From: Marinobacter mangrovi | GTDB lineage: Bacteria; Pseudomonadota; Gammaproteobacteria; Pseudomonadales; Oleiphilaceae | DNA: 64,000 bases | Assembly (NCBI RefSeq): GCF_016798325.1 | Contig: NZ_JAERVO010000003.1 | Span: 391,608 to 455,607 of the forward strand | Direction of reading: 5' to 3' | Shown: positions 26,861 through 34,782 of the stretch, piece by piece | Layout: every line of letters starts with the position of its first letter | Position numbering within the stretch: the first letter of the stretch is position 1 | Notes under the pieces: generated by a model | What the model saw: the letters and a program-made list of their open reading frames with translations, nothing else | What the model was told of the DNA's origin: nothing | Database searches by the model: none | Translations under genes and position numbers: made by a program

Positions 26861-27727
26861 ATGGGTACAAGCTTACAGCTGACAGATCGAATGGTTCCGG
26901 GTGCGAATCTTGAGGCCTACATCCAGGCCGCAAGCAGCATCCCGATGCTGTCCGCCGCTGAAGAAAAGGAACTGGCCGAACGCCTGCATCAGGACAATGA
27001 CCTGGAAGCGGCGCGTCGTCTGGTGATGTCCCATCTGCGCTTTGTCGTGCACATTGCCCGCAGTTACTCCGGTTACGGACTGGCTCAGTCGGATCTGATC
27101 CAGGAAGGCAACGTCGGCCTGATGAAGGCCGTCAAACGCTTCAACCCGGAATACGGGGTGCGTCTGGTGTCGTTTGCCGTGCACTGGATCAAGGCCGAGA
27201 TTCACGAGTTTATCCTGCGCAACTGGCGCATCGTGAAAGTTGCGACCACCAAGGCGCAGCGCAAACTGTTCTTCAACCTGCGCAGTCAGAAGAAGCGCCT
27301 GGCGTGGTTGACGCACGACGAACTCAACCGGGTCGCCGAGGATCTGGGTGTCGAGCCCAAGGTCGTGCGCGAGATGGAAGGCCGTCTGGCCTCACAGGAT
27401 ACGGCGTTCGACGGTCCGATGGACGATGACGACGATAACGCCTATCAGGCGCCGGCCTATTATCTGGAAGACCGTCGCAGCGATCCGGCCAAGCAGTTGG
27501 AGCAGTCCGATTGGACGGAGGATTCCAACAGTCGCCTGATGAGCGCGCTGTCCGGCCTCGATGAGCGCAGCCAGGACATCCTGCGTGAGCGTTGGTTGAG
27601 CGAAAGCAAGTCCACGTTGCATGAGCTGGCGGATAAGTACGGCGTGTCTGCCGAACGGATTCGGCAGCTCGAGAAGAACGCCATGAAGAAGATCCGGTTG
27701 CAGATGGGCGAGCCTGAAGTCGCCTGA
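26861..27727 (+). CDS. rpoH: RNA polymerase heat-shock sigma factor RpoH (sigma-32)
   Basis: A 288-residue sigma-70-family factor. Region 2 carries [20 protein letters not shown] and [17 protein letters not shown] (core binding and -10 recognition). The RpoH box lies in the KLFFNLR segment. Region 4 is at the C-terminus with the helix-turn-helix [19 protein letters not shown]. The ATG at 26861 has GGAGG seven bases upstream; a TTG at 26846 adds five residues and includes the ribosome site. It directs heat-shock gene transcription. Confidence 0.97.
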   Translation: MGTSLQLTDRMVPGANLEAYIQAASSIPMLSAAEEKELAERLHQDNDLEAARRLVMSHLRFVVHIARSYSGYGLAQSDLIQEGNVGLMKAVKRFNPEYGVRLVSFAVHWIKAEIHEFILRNWRIVKVATTKAQRKLFFNLRSQKKRLAWLTHDELNRVAEDLGVEPKVVREMEGRLASQDTAFDGPMDDDDDNAYQAPAYYLEDRRSDPAKQLEQSDWTEDSNSRLMSALSGLDERSQDILRERWLSESKSTLHELADKYGVSAERIRQLEKNAMKKIRLQMGEPEVA

Positions 27728-27746
27728 TCGTACGTGATCTGAACCG

Positions 27747-27788
27747 AAAAACGCCACGGCCGTGATGGTCCGTGGCGTTTTTGTTTGT
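27747..27788 (+). terminator. Rho-independent terminator of rpoH
   Basis: AAAAACGCCACGG (27747-27759), a ten-base loop, and CCGTGGCGTTTTT (27770-27782) form a perfect 13 bp stem ending in a T-run, 19 bases past the rpoH stop. The A-tract on the left could also terminate leftward transcription. Confidence 0.95.
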
Positions 27789-27872
27789 GGGGGGGTAACC
27801 CGTGCCCGTCGGCAGAGTCCCCCGCAATCCGTTATCATCGGGACTTTTCCACTGCCCGGAAAGCCCGTTGCT

Positions 27873-28793
27873 ATGACCCAACCTCGTATTGCCTTCCTCG
27901 GAATCGGCCTCATGGGGGCGCCCATGACCGAGAACCTGCTTCAGGCCGGCTACCCCATGACCCTGTGGAACCGCACCCGCAGCAAGTGCGCCCCCTTCGC
28001 CGAGCGCGCCGCCGTCGTAGACTCCCCAACAGACGCTGTCGCCGGAGCGGACATTGTCATCACCATGCTGGAAAACGGCCCGGTGGTGGACGATGTGCTG
28101 GTGAACCAGGGCGTGATCGATGCGCTGCGGCCGGGCAGCATCGTGATCGACATGAGTTCGGTACAACCATCGCTGGCCCGCGACCACGCCGAACGCTGTC
28201 TGGCTTGCGATGTGGGCTACCTGGATGCACCGGTGTCCGGGGGTACGGTCGGGGCGGAAGCCGCCAGCCTGAGCATTATGGCCGGGGGCGAGGCGTCAAC
28301 GCTGGAACAGGCTCGCCCGGTGCTTGAACGTTTGGGCAAGGTGACGCACATCGGCCCGGCGGGCAGCGGGCAACTGGCCAAGCTGGCCAACCAGGCCATC
28401 GTCGGCATCACCATCGGCGCGGTATCAGAGGCGCTGATGCTGGCCGCCCGGGGTGGGGCGGATCCGGCGGCGGTGCGCGAGGCCCTGATGGGCGGGTTTG
28501 CCGGCAGCCGCATCCTGGAGCTGCACGGCCAGCGCATGATCGACCGCCGTTTTGACCCGGGCGCGCCTTCGCGCATCCAGCTCAAGGACATGCGCATGAT
28601 CCTCGACGAGGCCCGCGCGGAGAACCTGACCCTGCCGCTGGCGCAGCGCACCCACGACGAATACCTGTCCCTGATCGCCAATGGCCAGGGCGAAGCGGAC
28701 CACAGCGGCCTGTTGCTGGCGCTGGAGCATCTCAACGGCGTGCAGATGTCCGATCCGGACCTGCCGCCACGGGCCAAAGCCAACCGGGAGTAA
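27873..28793 (+). CDS. glxR: NAD(P)-dependent beta-hydroxyacid dehydrogenase (tartronate semialdehyde reductase-like)
   Basis: A 306-residue 3-hydroxyisobutyrate-dehydrogenase-family enzyme. The nucleotide-binding loop is FLGIGLMGAPM (about residues 8-18), the substrate segment is VSGGTVGAE, and the catalytic lysine lies in GQLAKLANQ. It is three bases from a hydroxypyruvate-isomerase-like gene, which argues for tartronate semialdehyde (glyoxylate pathway) as substrate, but hydroxyisobutyrate is possible. The ATG at 27873 is the start; an earlier in-frame start overlaps the rpoH terminator. Confidence 0.82.
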   Translation: MTQPRIAFLGIGLMGAPMTENLLQAGYPMTLWNRTRSKCAPFAERAAVVDSPTDAVAGADIVITMLENGPVVDDVLVNQGVIDALRPGSIVIDMSSVQPSLARDHAERCLACDVGYLDAPVSGGTVGAEAASLSIMAGGEASTLEQARPVLERLGKVTHIGPAGSGQLAKLANQAIVGITIGAVSEALMLAARGGADPAAVREALMGGFAGSRILELHGQRMIDRRFDPGAPSRIQLKDMRMILDEARAENLTLPLAQRTHDEYLSLIANGQGEADHSGLLLALEHLNGVQMSDPDLPPRAKANRE

Positions 28794-28796
28794 GCC

Positions 28797-29576
28797 ATGC
28801 CGCGCTTCGCTGCCAACCTGACCCTGCTGTATACGGAGCTGCCTTTTCTGGATCGCTTTGAAGCGGCCGCATCGGATGGCTTCCGGGGCGTCGAGTACCT
28901 GTTTCCCTACGAATGGCCCGTCCACGAATTGCAGGCCCGCCTGAAAGATCATCGGTTGACCCAGGTGCTGTTCAACTTGCCCCCCGGTGACTGGGCCGCC
29001 GGGGAGCGGGGCATCGCCTGCCTGCCGGACCGGGTGGATGAGTTCCGTGAGGGCGTAGCCCGGGCACTCGACTACGCCGGGGCACTGGAATGCACGCGCC
29101 TGAACTGCCTGGCGGGCATCAAACCCGTCGGTCTGGATGACGGGGTGGCGCGGGATACCCTGGTGGCCAACCTGCGCTGGGCGGCGCAACAGCTGGCGCC
29201 GGCCGGGATCACCCTGACGGTGGAAGCCATCAACTCCCGGGTGGACATGCCCGGCTTCTTCCTGGACACGGCCGAGAAAACCCTGGCCATGATTGAGGCG
29301 GCGGGTGAACCGAACATTGCCTTGCAGTATGACCTGTACCACATGCAGATCATGTCCGGCGATCTGATCCGATCGCTGGAGCGCTATTTACCCGACATCG
29401 GCCATATCCAGTTCGCCGACAATCCCGGCCGCCACGAGCCCGGCTCCGGTGAGATAAATTTTGACAGAATTTTCAGTACCCTGGACGAAATAGGCTATAG
29501 TGGGTGGGTCAGCGCGGAGTACCACCCCAGCGGTGCCACATCGGCCAGCCTGTCCTGGCTGGGTGCGTCGTCATGA
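28797..29576 (+). CDS. hyi: Hydroxypyruvate isomerase family protein
   Basis: A 259-residue xylose-isomerase-like TIM-barrel protein. It begins MPRFAANLTLLYTELPFLDR, typical of Hyi/OtnI proteins, and has EAINSRVDMPGFFL and the metal-ligand segment QYDLYHMQ, with QFADNPGRHEPG further on. With the upstream reductase it would convert hydroxypyruvate and tartronate semialdehyde, ending in glycerate. 2-oxotetronate isomerase is an alternative function. Confidence 0.86.
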   Translation: MPRFAANLTLLYTELPFLDRFEAAASDGFRGVEYLFPYEWPVHELQARLKDHRLTQVLFNLPPGDWAAGERGIACLPDRVDEFREGVARALDYAGALECTRLNCLAGIKPVGLDDGVARDTLVANLRWAAQQLAPAGITLTVEAINSRVDMPGFFLDTAEKTLAMIEAAGEPNIALQYDLYHMQIMSGDLIRSLERYLPDIGHIQFADNPGRHEPGSGEINFDRIFSTLDEIGYSGWVSAEYHPSGATSASLSWLGASS

Positions 29577-29612
29577 GCTGACCGTCGCCATTTGCGACAC
29601 CCTCTTACAAGA

Positions 29613-29630
29613 TGTTAACTGGCTGTTTAA
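29613..29630 (+). promoter_or_regulatory. Direct repeat TGTTAA / TGTTTAA upstream of the response regulator
   Basis: TGTTAA (29613-29618) and TGTTTAA (29624-29630) start 11 bases apart, about one helical turn, the spacing used by OmpR-family regulators. They lie 57 bases before the regulator gene and suggest autoregulation. Confidence 0.3.
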
Positions 29631-29686
29631 TGTAGCGGTTCGTACTCTGTAGTCATTCCATTCACGCATTGCGGGAGGCCTGACCG

Positions 29687-30367
29687 GTGAGAGCGCTGGT
29701 AATTGAAGACGATCATGATGTAGCAACCTACCTCGTCAAGGGACTGAAGGAGTCCGACTTCGTCGTCGATCACGCGGCTGACGGCAAAGACGGGCTGATG
29801 CTGGCAGCGAGCGAAGACTACGACATCATGATTGTCGACCGGATGCTGCCGGGCATGGACGGTCTGAACATCATCAAGACGGTACGGGCTACCGGTAACA
29901 GCGTGCCGGTGCTGATCCTCAGCGCCCTGGGCGACGTGGACGACCGCGTCGAAGGTTTGCGCGGCGGCGGTGACGACTACCTGACCAAGCCGTTCTCGTT
30001 CACCGAGCTGCTGGCCCGGATCGACGCCCTGGTGCGCCGTAACCGCCAGTCGCCGGAAACAGAAACCGTGCTGCGCGTGGCGGATCTGGAAATGGATTTG
30101 CTGGCCCGTACGGTCAAGCGGTCCGGCCAGAACATCGACGTCCAGCCCCGGGAATTCCGACTGCTGGAATACCTGATGCGCAACGCCGGCCAGGTGGTGA
30201 CCCGGACCATGCTGCTGGAGAAGGTGTGGGACTATCACTTCGATCCCCAGACCAACGTGATCGACGTCCACATCAGCCGGCTGCGCGCAAAGATCGACAA
30301 GGAATTCGATACGCCGTTGCTGCAAACGGTGCGGGGCGCAGGATACATGTTGCGTGAAGATACTTAG
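29687..30367 (+). CDS. OmpR-family response regulator
   Basis: A 226-residue two-domain regulator: receiver domain (acidic EDDHD, phospho-acceptor Asp51 in IVDRMLPGMDG, lysine in LTKPFS) and a winged-helix DNA-binding domain (about 130-222, VIDVHISRLRAKID...VRGAGYML). The start is GTG with GGGAGG upstream. It overlaps the following sensor kinase gene by 14 bases. The signal is unknown. Confidence 0.93.
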   Translation: MRALVIEDDHDVATYLVKGLKESDFVVDHAADGKDGLMLAASEDYDIMIVDRMLPGMDGLNIIKTVRATGNSVPVLILSALGDVDDRVEGLRGGGDDYLTKPFSFTELLARIDALVRRNRQSPETETVLRVADLEMDLLARTVKRSGQNIDVQPREFRLLEYLMRNAGQVVTRTMLLEKVWDYHFDPQTNVIDVHISRLRAKIDKEFDTPLLQTVRGAGYMLREDT

Positions 30368-31847
30368 TCAGCTCAAAACCTCCACCTTTCAGCTGGCCCT
30401 GCTTTACATGGTGGTTTTCGCCACCTCCGTATTCCTGTTGCTGGCGTTTATCTACTGGCGAACCGCCGGTTTCATGACCGAACAGACGGATGAAACCATC
30501 GAGGCGGAAATCGCCGGTCTGGCCGAGCAGTACCGGGGCCGTGGCGTCAACGGCCTCATCACCATCATTCGCGAGCGGGTGGCGCGGGATCCCAACGCCA
30601 AATCCCTCTACCTGCTGGCCACCGACGATTATCTCAAGCTGGCCGGTAACCTCAGTACCTGGCCGGAAGAAGCCCAGATCCAGAACGGCTGGATCAACTT
30701 CACCCTGGACGACAAGGTGGGCTGGAAAGGCTCCGAGCGCCTGGCCCGGGCCCGCGTGTTCGAGGTGCAGGGCGGGTTGCGCCTGCTGGTCGGACGCGAC
30801 GTCCAGGAACTCACCACTCTCAAGCGCCTGATCGAGCGCGCCATCAATTGGGGCATGGGCATCACCCTGGCGCTCGCGCTGCTGGGCGGTTTCATGATGA
30901 GCCGCAGCACCACCAAACGGATCGAGGTGATCAACGCCATCTCCCGGCGGATCATGAACGGTCACCTGTCCTTGAGGATACCCACGCGCGGCACCAACGA
31001 CGATTTCGACCAGCTGGCGGACAACCTCAACCAGATGCTCGACCGCATCGTCTACCTGATGGAAGGCATTCGCCACGTTTCCGACAGTATCGCCCATGAC
31101 CTGCGCACGCCGTTGACCCGGCTGCGCAATCAGCTCGAGAACACGCTGATGGCGGTGGACAACGACGAGGCCCGCGATCAGGCGGCCAAGGCCGTGTCGG
31201 AGGCGGATCAGCTGCTGGCCACCTTCAACGCCCTGCTGCGGATTGCTCGCCTGGAAACCCGCGGTAATGCGGCCGACAAAACCGTCATCTCACTCGGCGA
31301 ACTGGTGGCCGATGCCTGCGAGCTCTACGAGGCGGTGGCCGAGGACAAGGACCAGGCCTTCGAACAGGCCATCAGCATGGAAGTGAAGATCGAAGGGGAC
31401 CGCGACCTGCTGTTCCAGATGGTCAGCAACCTGATCGACAACGCCATCAAGTACACGCCGGAGCAGGGCGATATCCGCGTGGCGGTGGAAGAGCTGGAAG
31501 GCGAAGCGGTTCTGGAAGTCAGCGACAGCGGCATCGGTATACCGGACAGCGAGAAGGACAATGTCTTCCAGCGCTTCTATCGGGTCGGCAAGAGTCGGTC
31601 GTTACCCGGCAACGGCCTTGGTCTCAGTCTGGTCAGCGCGGTGACGGAGATTCACCAGGGCCGCATCGAGTTAAGTGACCGCCGGCCCGGCGAGGAAAAC
31701 CCCGGACTGCGCGTGCAGGTTTTCCTGCCGCTCTATCGTCCGATTCGCGGCAAGGCGCTGCGGGTTCAGGAGCAGGCCCAGCAGGCCGGCGCGGTGGAGC
31801 CCGACGAGAAAGAAGCCCAGCAGGAGTCCAGCCTCTCGCAGTCGTGA
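30354..31847 (+). CDS. Membrane sensor histidine kinase
   Basis: A 497-residue kinase. An N-terminal helix (about 13-36), a periplasmic domain of about 120 residues, and a second helix (about 164-183) are followed by HAMP, a dimerisation domain with phospho-acceptor His248 (SIAHDLRTPLTRLRNQ), and an ATPase domain (NLIDNAIKYTP, DSGIGIP, GNGLGLSLV). The C-terminal tail is Gln/Glu-rich and extends about 30 residues beyond the catalytic domain. The start is a GTG inside the regulator gene, so the pair is co-translated. Confidence 0.93.
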   Translation: MKILSQLKTSTFQLALLYMVVFATSVFLLLAFIYWRTAGFMTEQTDETIEAEIAGLAEQYRGRGVNGLITIIRERVARDPNAKSLYLLATDDYLKLAGNLSTWPEEAQIQNGWINFTLDDKVGWKGSERLARARVFEVQGGLRLLVGRDVQELTTLKRLIERAINWGMGITLALALLGGFMMSRSTTKRIEVINAISRRIMNGHLSLRIPTRGTNDDFDQLADNLNQMLDRIVYLMEGIRHVSDSIAHDLRTPLTRLRNQLENTLMAVDNDEARDQAAKAVSEADQLLATFNALLRIARLETRGNAADKTVISLGELVADACELYEAVAEDKDQAFEQAISMEVKIEGDRDLLFQMVSNLIDNAIKYTPEQGDIRVAVEELEGEAVLEVSDSGIGIPDSEKDNVFQRFYRVGKSRSLPGNGLGLSLVSAVTEIHQGRIELSDRRPGEENPGLRVQVFLPLYRPIRGKALRVQEQAQQAGAVEPDEKEAQQESSLSQS

Positions 31848-31871
31848 GCGGCCGGACTCACGCCCGGGGGA

Positions 31872-32105
31872 TCAGATGCGCGCCAGGCCCCGCGCGCGGT
31901 TAACCAGGCCTTCGACCCGGCGAATCTGACTGCCGTAGCGCGCCTGTAGACTGTCCCATTCCCCTTCCAGGTGTTTCTGCTCGGCCATGGCCAGGGCAAT
32001 CAGCGTGTGGCGGTTCACCTTGCTGGTGACACCGTACTGATCCAGTCGGTAGCCCACTGCATCCAGCCCGTTCAGGGCCATATCGATCGCTTTTTTGACA
32101 TTCAT
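31872..32105 (-). CDS. Small helical protein, function unknown
   Basis: A 77-residue soluble, mostly helical protein with no recognised motif: MNVKKAIDMALNGLDAVGYR, then QYGVTSKVNRHTLIALAMAEQ and a basic C-terminal helix. The ATG has GAGGTG seven bases upstream. It is convergent with the sensor-kinase gene (24-base gap). Good ribosome site and codon usage support translation. Confidence 0.72.
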   Translation of the reverse strand: MNVKKAIDMALNGLDAVGYRLDQYGVTSKVNRHTLIALAMAEQKHLEGEWDSLQARYGSQIRRVEGLVNRARGLARI

Positions 32106-32188
32106 CCGGGTGCACCTCGTATTACTGTGTGTCGTCGCCGATCAGCCTCAATGGCTGGCGGACAGCGCTTTCATACCTGTGCGCAGAA

Positions 32189-32224
32189 TCTAGGGTGGGT
32201 TTCTAGAATGCTCAACCTAGAATG
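32189..32224. other. Cluster of three CTAG tetranucleotides with a direct repeat
   Basis: CTAG occurs at 32190, 32203 and 32217. The last two are part of CTAGAATG direct repeats 14 bases apart, and TCTAGG/CCTAGA form an inverted repeat around TTCTAGAA. CTAG is generally rare in proteobacterial genomes. The cluster sits between the small gene at 31872-32105 and the candidate small RNA, where an operator is plausible. Confidence 0.3.
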
Positions 32225-32257
32225 AACAAAAAGTTCCCGGCCGACCCCTTAAAAAAG

Positions 32258-32403
32258 TGTAATTGCGGGGCCACTTGGGTGTAACCCCGGATGTGCAGAA
32301 TAGAAAGTGTCGAGTAAGACAATATCTGAGACGCCAAGCGCTTCAGGTATTGTTCCCTCCAGCACAGCGCTAGCCTTAACCCCGCAATTTGCGGGGTTTT
32401 TTT
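32258..32403 (+). ncRNA. Candidate small RNA with intrinsic terminator
   Basis: No coding frame is supported here. A possible -10 (TGTAAT, 32258-32263) precedes three hairpins: CGGGG (32266-32270)/CCCCG (32285-32289); an 11 bp stem ACAATATCTGA (32319-32329)/TCAGGTATTGT (32343-32353) with one U-G pair; and the terminator at 32378-32403. Between the last two lies unpaired CCCTCC (32355-32360), complementary to a Shine-Dalgarno. This is the layout of a regulatory trans-acting small RNA. The exact 5' end is uncertain because no good -35 is visible. Confidence 0.5.
32378..32403 (+). terminator. Rho-independent terminator of the candidate small RNA
   Basis: CCCCGCA (32380-32386), a three-base loop, and TGCGGGG (32390-32396) are followed by seven T residues. 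Its left arm is also complementary to TTGCGGGG at 32263-32270, so an alternative pairing is possible. Confidence 0.92.
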
Positions 32404-32466
32404 ATGGCCGGGAAAAGGTTAATGCGTGCGTGGCCGATGGGAAATAGTAAGGCAGCCTGACGGCTG

Positions 32467-32491
32467 CTCCGAAGCTGAAGCGTCGGCTACA
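32467..32491 (-). repeat. 25 bp dispersed repeat, copy B
   Basis: Reverse complement of the repeat at 15524-15548 with few differences (CTCCGAAGCTGAAGCGTCGG on the plus strand). It lies about 42 bases from repeat copy 2, again accompanying the larger element. Confidence 0.5.
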
Positions 32492-32532
32492 TTTCGGTGC
32501 CGACTCGAGCAGGTAGCAGATGCTTTGGGGCC

Positions 32533-32690
32533 GTAGGTTGGGCTGACGCAGGAAGCCCAACAACACGTGGGCTCCGAACGTTCCTGTAATCGCAGACATG
32601 CCTGTAGCAAGGGGTCTCAAAACCGGCTTGGCGACGATTGAATTGGCCGCAAACCTGGCTTGTTGGGCTTCCTGCGTCAGCCCAACCTAC
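32533..32690. repeat. 158 bp element with perfect 30 bp terminal inverted repeats, copy 2
   Basis: Arms 32533-32562 (GTAGGTTGGGCTGACGCAGG...) and 32661-32690 are perfect reverse complements. The interior, in opposite orientation, matches copy 1, and its first 110 bases are repeated directly at 32809-32910. No coding frame is supported. It is a non-autonomous, MITE-like or REP-like element. Confidence 0.8.
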
Positions 32691-32768
32691 ATGGCTGTTG
32701 ACGCCCACGATTCGGAATGTCACCTCGATGAGTCCCTAAACCCAGGCGACCTCCCTAAAGGCCAGATC

Positions 32769-32921
32769 GAAACCAATGGATGCCATCGCTGGAGCCGAGG
32801 ACAGGACCGTAGGTTGGGCTGACGCAGGAAGCCCAACAACACGTGGGCTCCGAACGTTCCTATAATCGCAGACATGCCTTCAGCAAGGGGCCCCAAAACC
32901 GGCTTGGCATCCATTGGTTTC
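32769..32921. repeat. Partial copy 3 of the dispersed element inside a 17 bp inverted repeat
   Basis: The left arm (32810-32838) and the following sequence to about 32910 repeat copy 2 almost exactly, but the right arm is missing. Instead GAAACCAATGGATGCCA (32769-32785) and its reverse complement (32905-32921) flank the fragment as a perfect 17 bp inverted repeat. This suggests a rearranged or truncated copy. Confidence 0.65.
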
Positions 32922-32962
32922 AGGCTCCAAGGCGGTTTTTTATAAGGAAGCGAGCCCCTCAA

Positions 32963-33445
32963 TCACTCCACATCCCGCACATACTCGATCTCCGTAATCA
33001 CCCAGTACGCCGGCCCCTTGGGCGTGCGCACCTCCACCTCGTCGTCCACCTCTTTCTTGAGAAGAGCGCGAGCCATGGGCGTGTCGATGGAGATGTAGTC
33101 CTTGCGATCGAAGATCTCGTCGTAGCCGACGATGCGGAAGCGGCGGGTCTCGCCGTCTTCGTTCTCGACGCTGACCCAGGCGCCGAAAAACACCCGGCCT
33201 TCCTGTTCCGGGGCATAGTCGACGACGTTCAGCTCGGCCAGTGACCGGCGCAGGTAGCGCACCCGGCGGTCGATTTCCCGCAGCAGTTTCTTGTTGTACT
33301 GGTAGTCGGCGTTTTCGCTGCGATCCCCCAGACTGGCGGCCCACTGCACCTTGCGGGTGATCTCGGGCCGGTGCTCGCGCCAGAGGTAATCCAGTTCTTT
33401 CTGCAGGGCGTTGAAGCCTTCGCGGGTGATCAGTTTTGCGCGCAT
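32963..33445 (-). CDS. greB: Transcription elongation factor GreB
   Basis: A 160-residue Gre factor. The N-terminal coiled coil has the basic patch typical of GreB (KLITREGFNALQKELDYLWREHRPEI) with the tip acidic residues in GDRSENADYQYNKK; the C-terminal FKBP-like domain follows (VFFGAWVSVENEDG...DTPMARALLKK). It rescues backtracked RNA polymerase by stimulating transcript cleavage. It lies between the repeat region and the efflux operon. Confidence 0.95.
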   Translation of the reverse strand: MRAKLITREGFNALQKELDYLWREHRPEITRKVQWAASLGDRSENADYQYNKKLLREIDRRVRYLRRSLAELNVVDYAPEQEGRVFFGAWVSVENEDGETRRFRIVGYDEIFDRKDYISIDTPMARALLKKEVDDEVEVRTPKGPAYWVITEIEYVRDVE

Positions 33446-33492
33446 ACCCTCTCGTATCCCGGAGCTGTGACGATGCGCTCCAGTCTACCAGA

Positions 33493-34782
33493 TCAGCCCG
33501 TGCCGACAGCGCCCAGCCGCAGGGTGACCCGATGACCGCCCGGTGCCGGGTCATTCCGGTAGGACCAGCCCAGGCGCTCCGTGAGTTGCGCCGTCAGCTG
33601 CAGTCCCAGACCGAAACCGAGATCGTCGTTGGCGTCCTCGTCGCTGGCCTGGTGGTTATCGATGTGCACCGTGTCGCCCTGCTGGCGGATACTGACCTCG
33701 CCAGCCCAGGTGTGCTGGAAAGCGTTGCGGATCAGGTTGCCAAGGACGACCCGGGCCGCCACGTGCGGCAGGTCGAGAGCGGCTGGCTCGGTCTCCACCG
33801 TCAGCGTCACGTCCTTGTCCCGCAGCAGGTAACGGTGTTCGCTCACCAGTTCGCGGATCAGGGTGTCCAGGGACAGGGTGCGGGTCGGCAGGTTTTCCGG
33901 CTCATCCCGACTCAGCCACAGCAGCGTCTCGGTCAGGTGCTTCATGGTCAGGCTGGCGCGGTCGACCCGGTCGATGATCGGGCCCAGAGCCGAGTCACTG
34001 GCCGGCCCTGTCTCGGGCGGCAGGGAACGGATCAGCTCCACGTTGTTGCGGATCACGCTGATCGGCGTGCGCAGTTCATGGCTGGTGTGGCGCAGGAAGC
34101 GGTGCTCGCGTTCCAGGCTTTCTTCCAGGGACGACAGGCTGGAGCGGACCAGACCGGCGAGTTCGTTCAGTTCCGGGTAGCGAAAATCGGGCACCGGCTC
34201 GCGCAGGGTCGTGGTGTCCAGGTCCCGCGCCCATTGCCCCAATTGCCCGACCGGTTTGGACACGCGGCGCAGCACCAGCCAGAGAATCAGCAGCAGGGCC
34301 AGCGCCGATCCAATGCTGATGGTCAGCAGGCTGTTCAGGTTGTCTTGGACGATGCCCACCACCAGATCCGAAGCGGATTTTCGGGAAATTTCGTGGGTGA
34401 TGAACAGATCACCGTCGGCCTCGGGAAAGCGCATGGCGAAGTAGAGCCGGCCGTGCTGCTTGCCCTCGATATGCTCCACGCGGGCTTTGAGCAGCGTGCG
34501 TGCCGGTTCGGGAGGTTGGCCGAACGCCGACTGGACGGCGGAGGGCTGATCGGCCCAGCGCTTGGTGATGGTGAATCCGTCGATTTCAGGCCGTGTCAGG
34601 CCCCGCTTCGCGTCGGTCTCGTGGCGCTGGACGGCGTGTTCCATGGAGCCTACCAGGAAGCTGTCCATCCCCAGCATGAAGTAGTGCGCTGCCAGCATGG
34701 AATAGCCCACCACCAGCAGGACGCCCAGAGCCAGGAAAATCGCCGCCAACTGCCATTTAAGCCGGATTTTCCGGATCATCAC
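33493..34782 (-). CDS. Sensor histidine kinase of the efflux operon
   Basis: A 429-residue membrane kinase: N-terminal helix (about 10-31), a sensor region of about 120 residues, a second helix (about 152-171), HAMP, the phospho-acceptor His235 (RHTSHELRTPISV), and a catalytic domain (NLIRNAFQHT, DLGFGLGLQL). The last ATP-binding boxes look shortened compared with typical kinases. It overlaps the response regulator gene by 26 bases and is the last gene of the five-gene operon. Confidence 0.91.
   Translation of the reverse strand: MMIRKIRLKWQLAAIFLALGVLLVVGYSMLAAHYFMLGMDSFLVGSMEHAVQRHETDAKRGLTRPEIDGFTITKRWADQPSAVQSAFGQPPEPARTLLKARVEHIEGKQHGRLYFAMRFPEADGDLFITHEISRKSASDLVVGIVQDNLNSLLTISIGSALALLLILWLVLRRVSKPVGQLGQWARDLDTTTLREPVPDFRYPELNELAGLVRSSLSSLEESLEREHRFLRHTSHELRTPISVIRNNVELIRSLPPETGPASDSALGPIIDRVDRASLTMKHLTETLLWLSRDEPENLPTRTLSLDTLIRELVSEHRYLLRDKDVTLTVETEPAALDLPHVAARVVLGNLIRNAFQHTWAGEVSIRQQGDTVHIDNHQASDEDANDDLGFGLGLQLTAQLTERLGWSYRNDPAPGGHRVTLRLGAVGTG

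Noticed and set aside
32533..32921. CRISPR-like array
   Set aside because: The repeats are inverted and differ in spacing. There are no regular spacers or cas genes.
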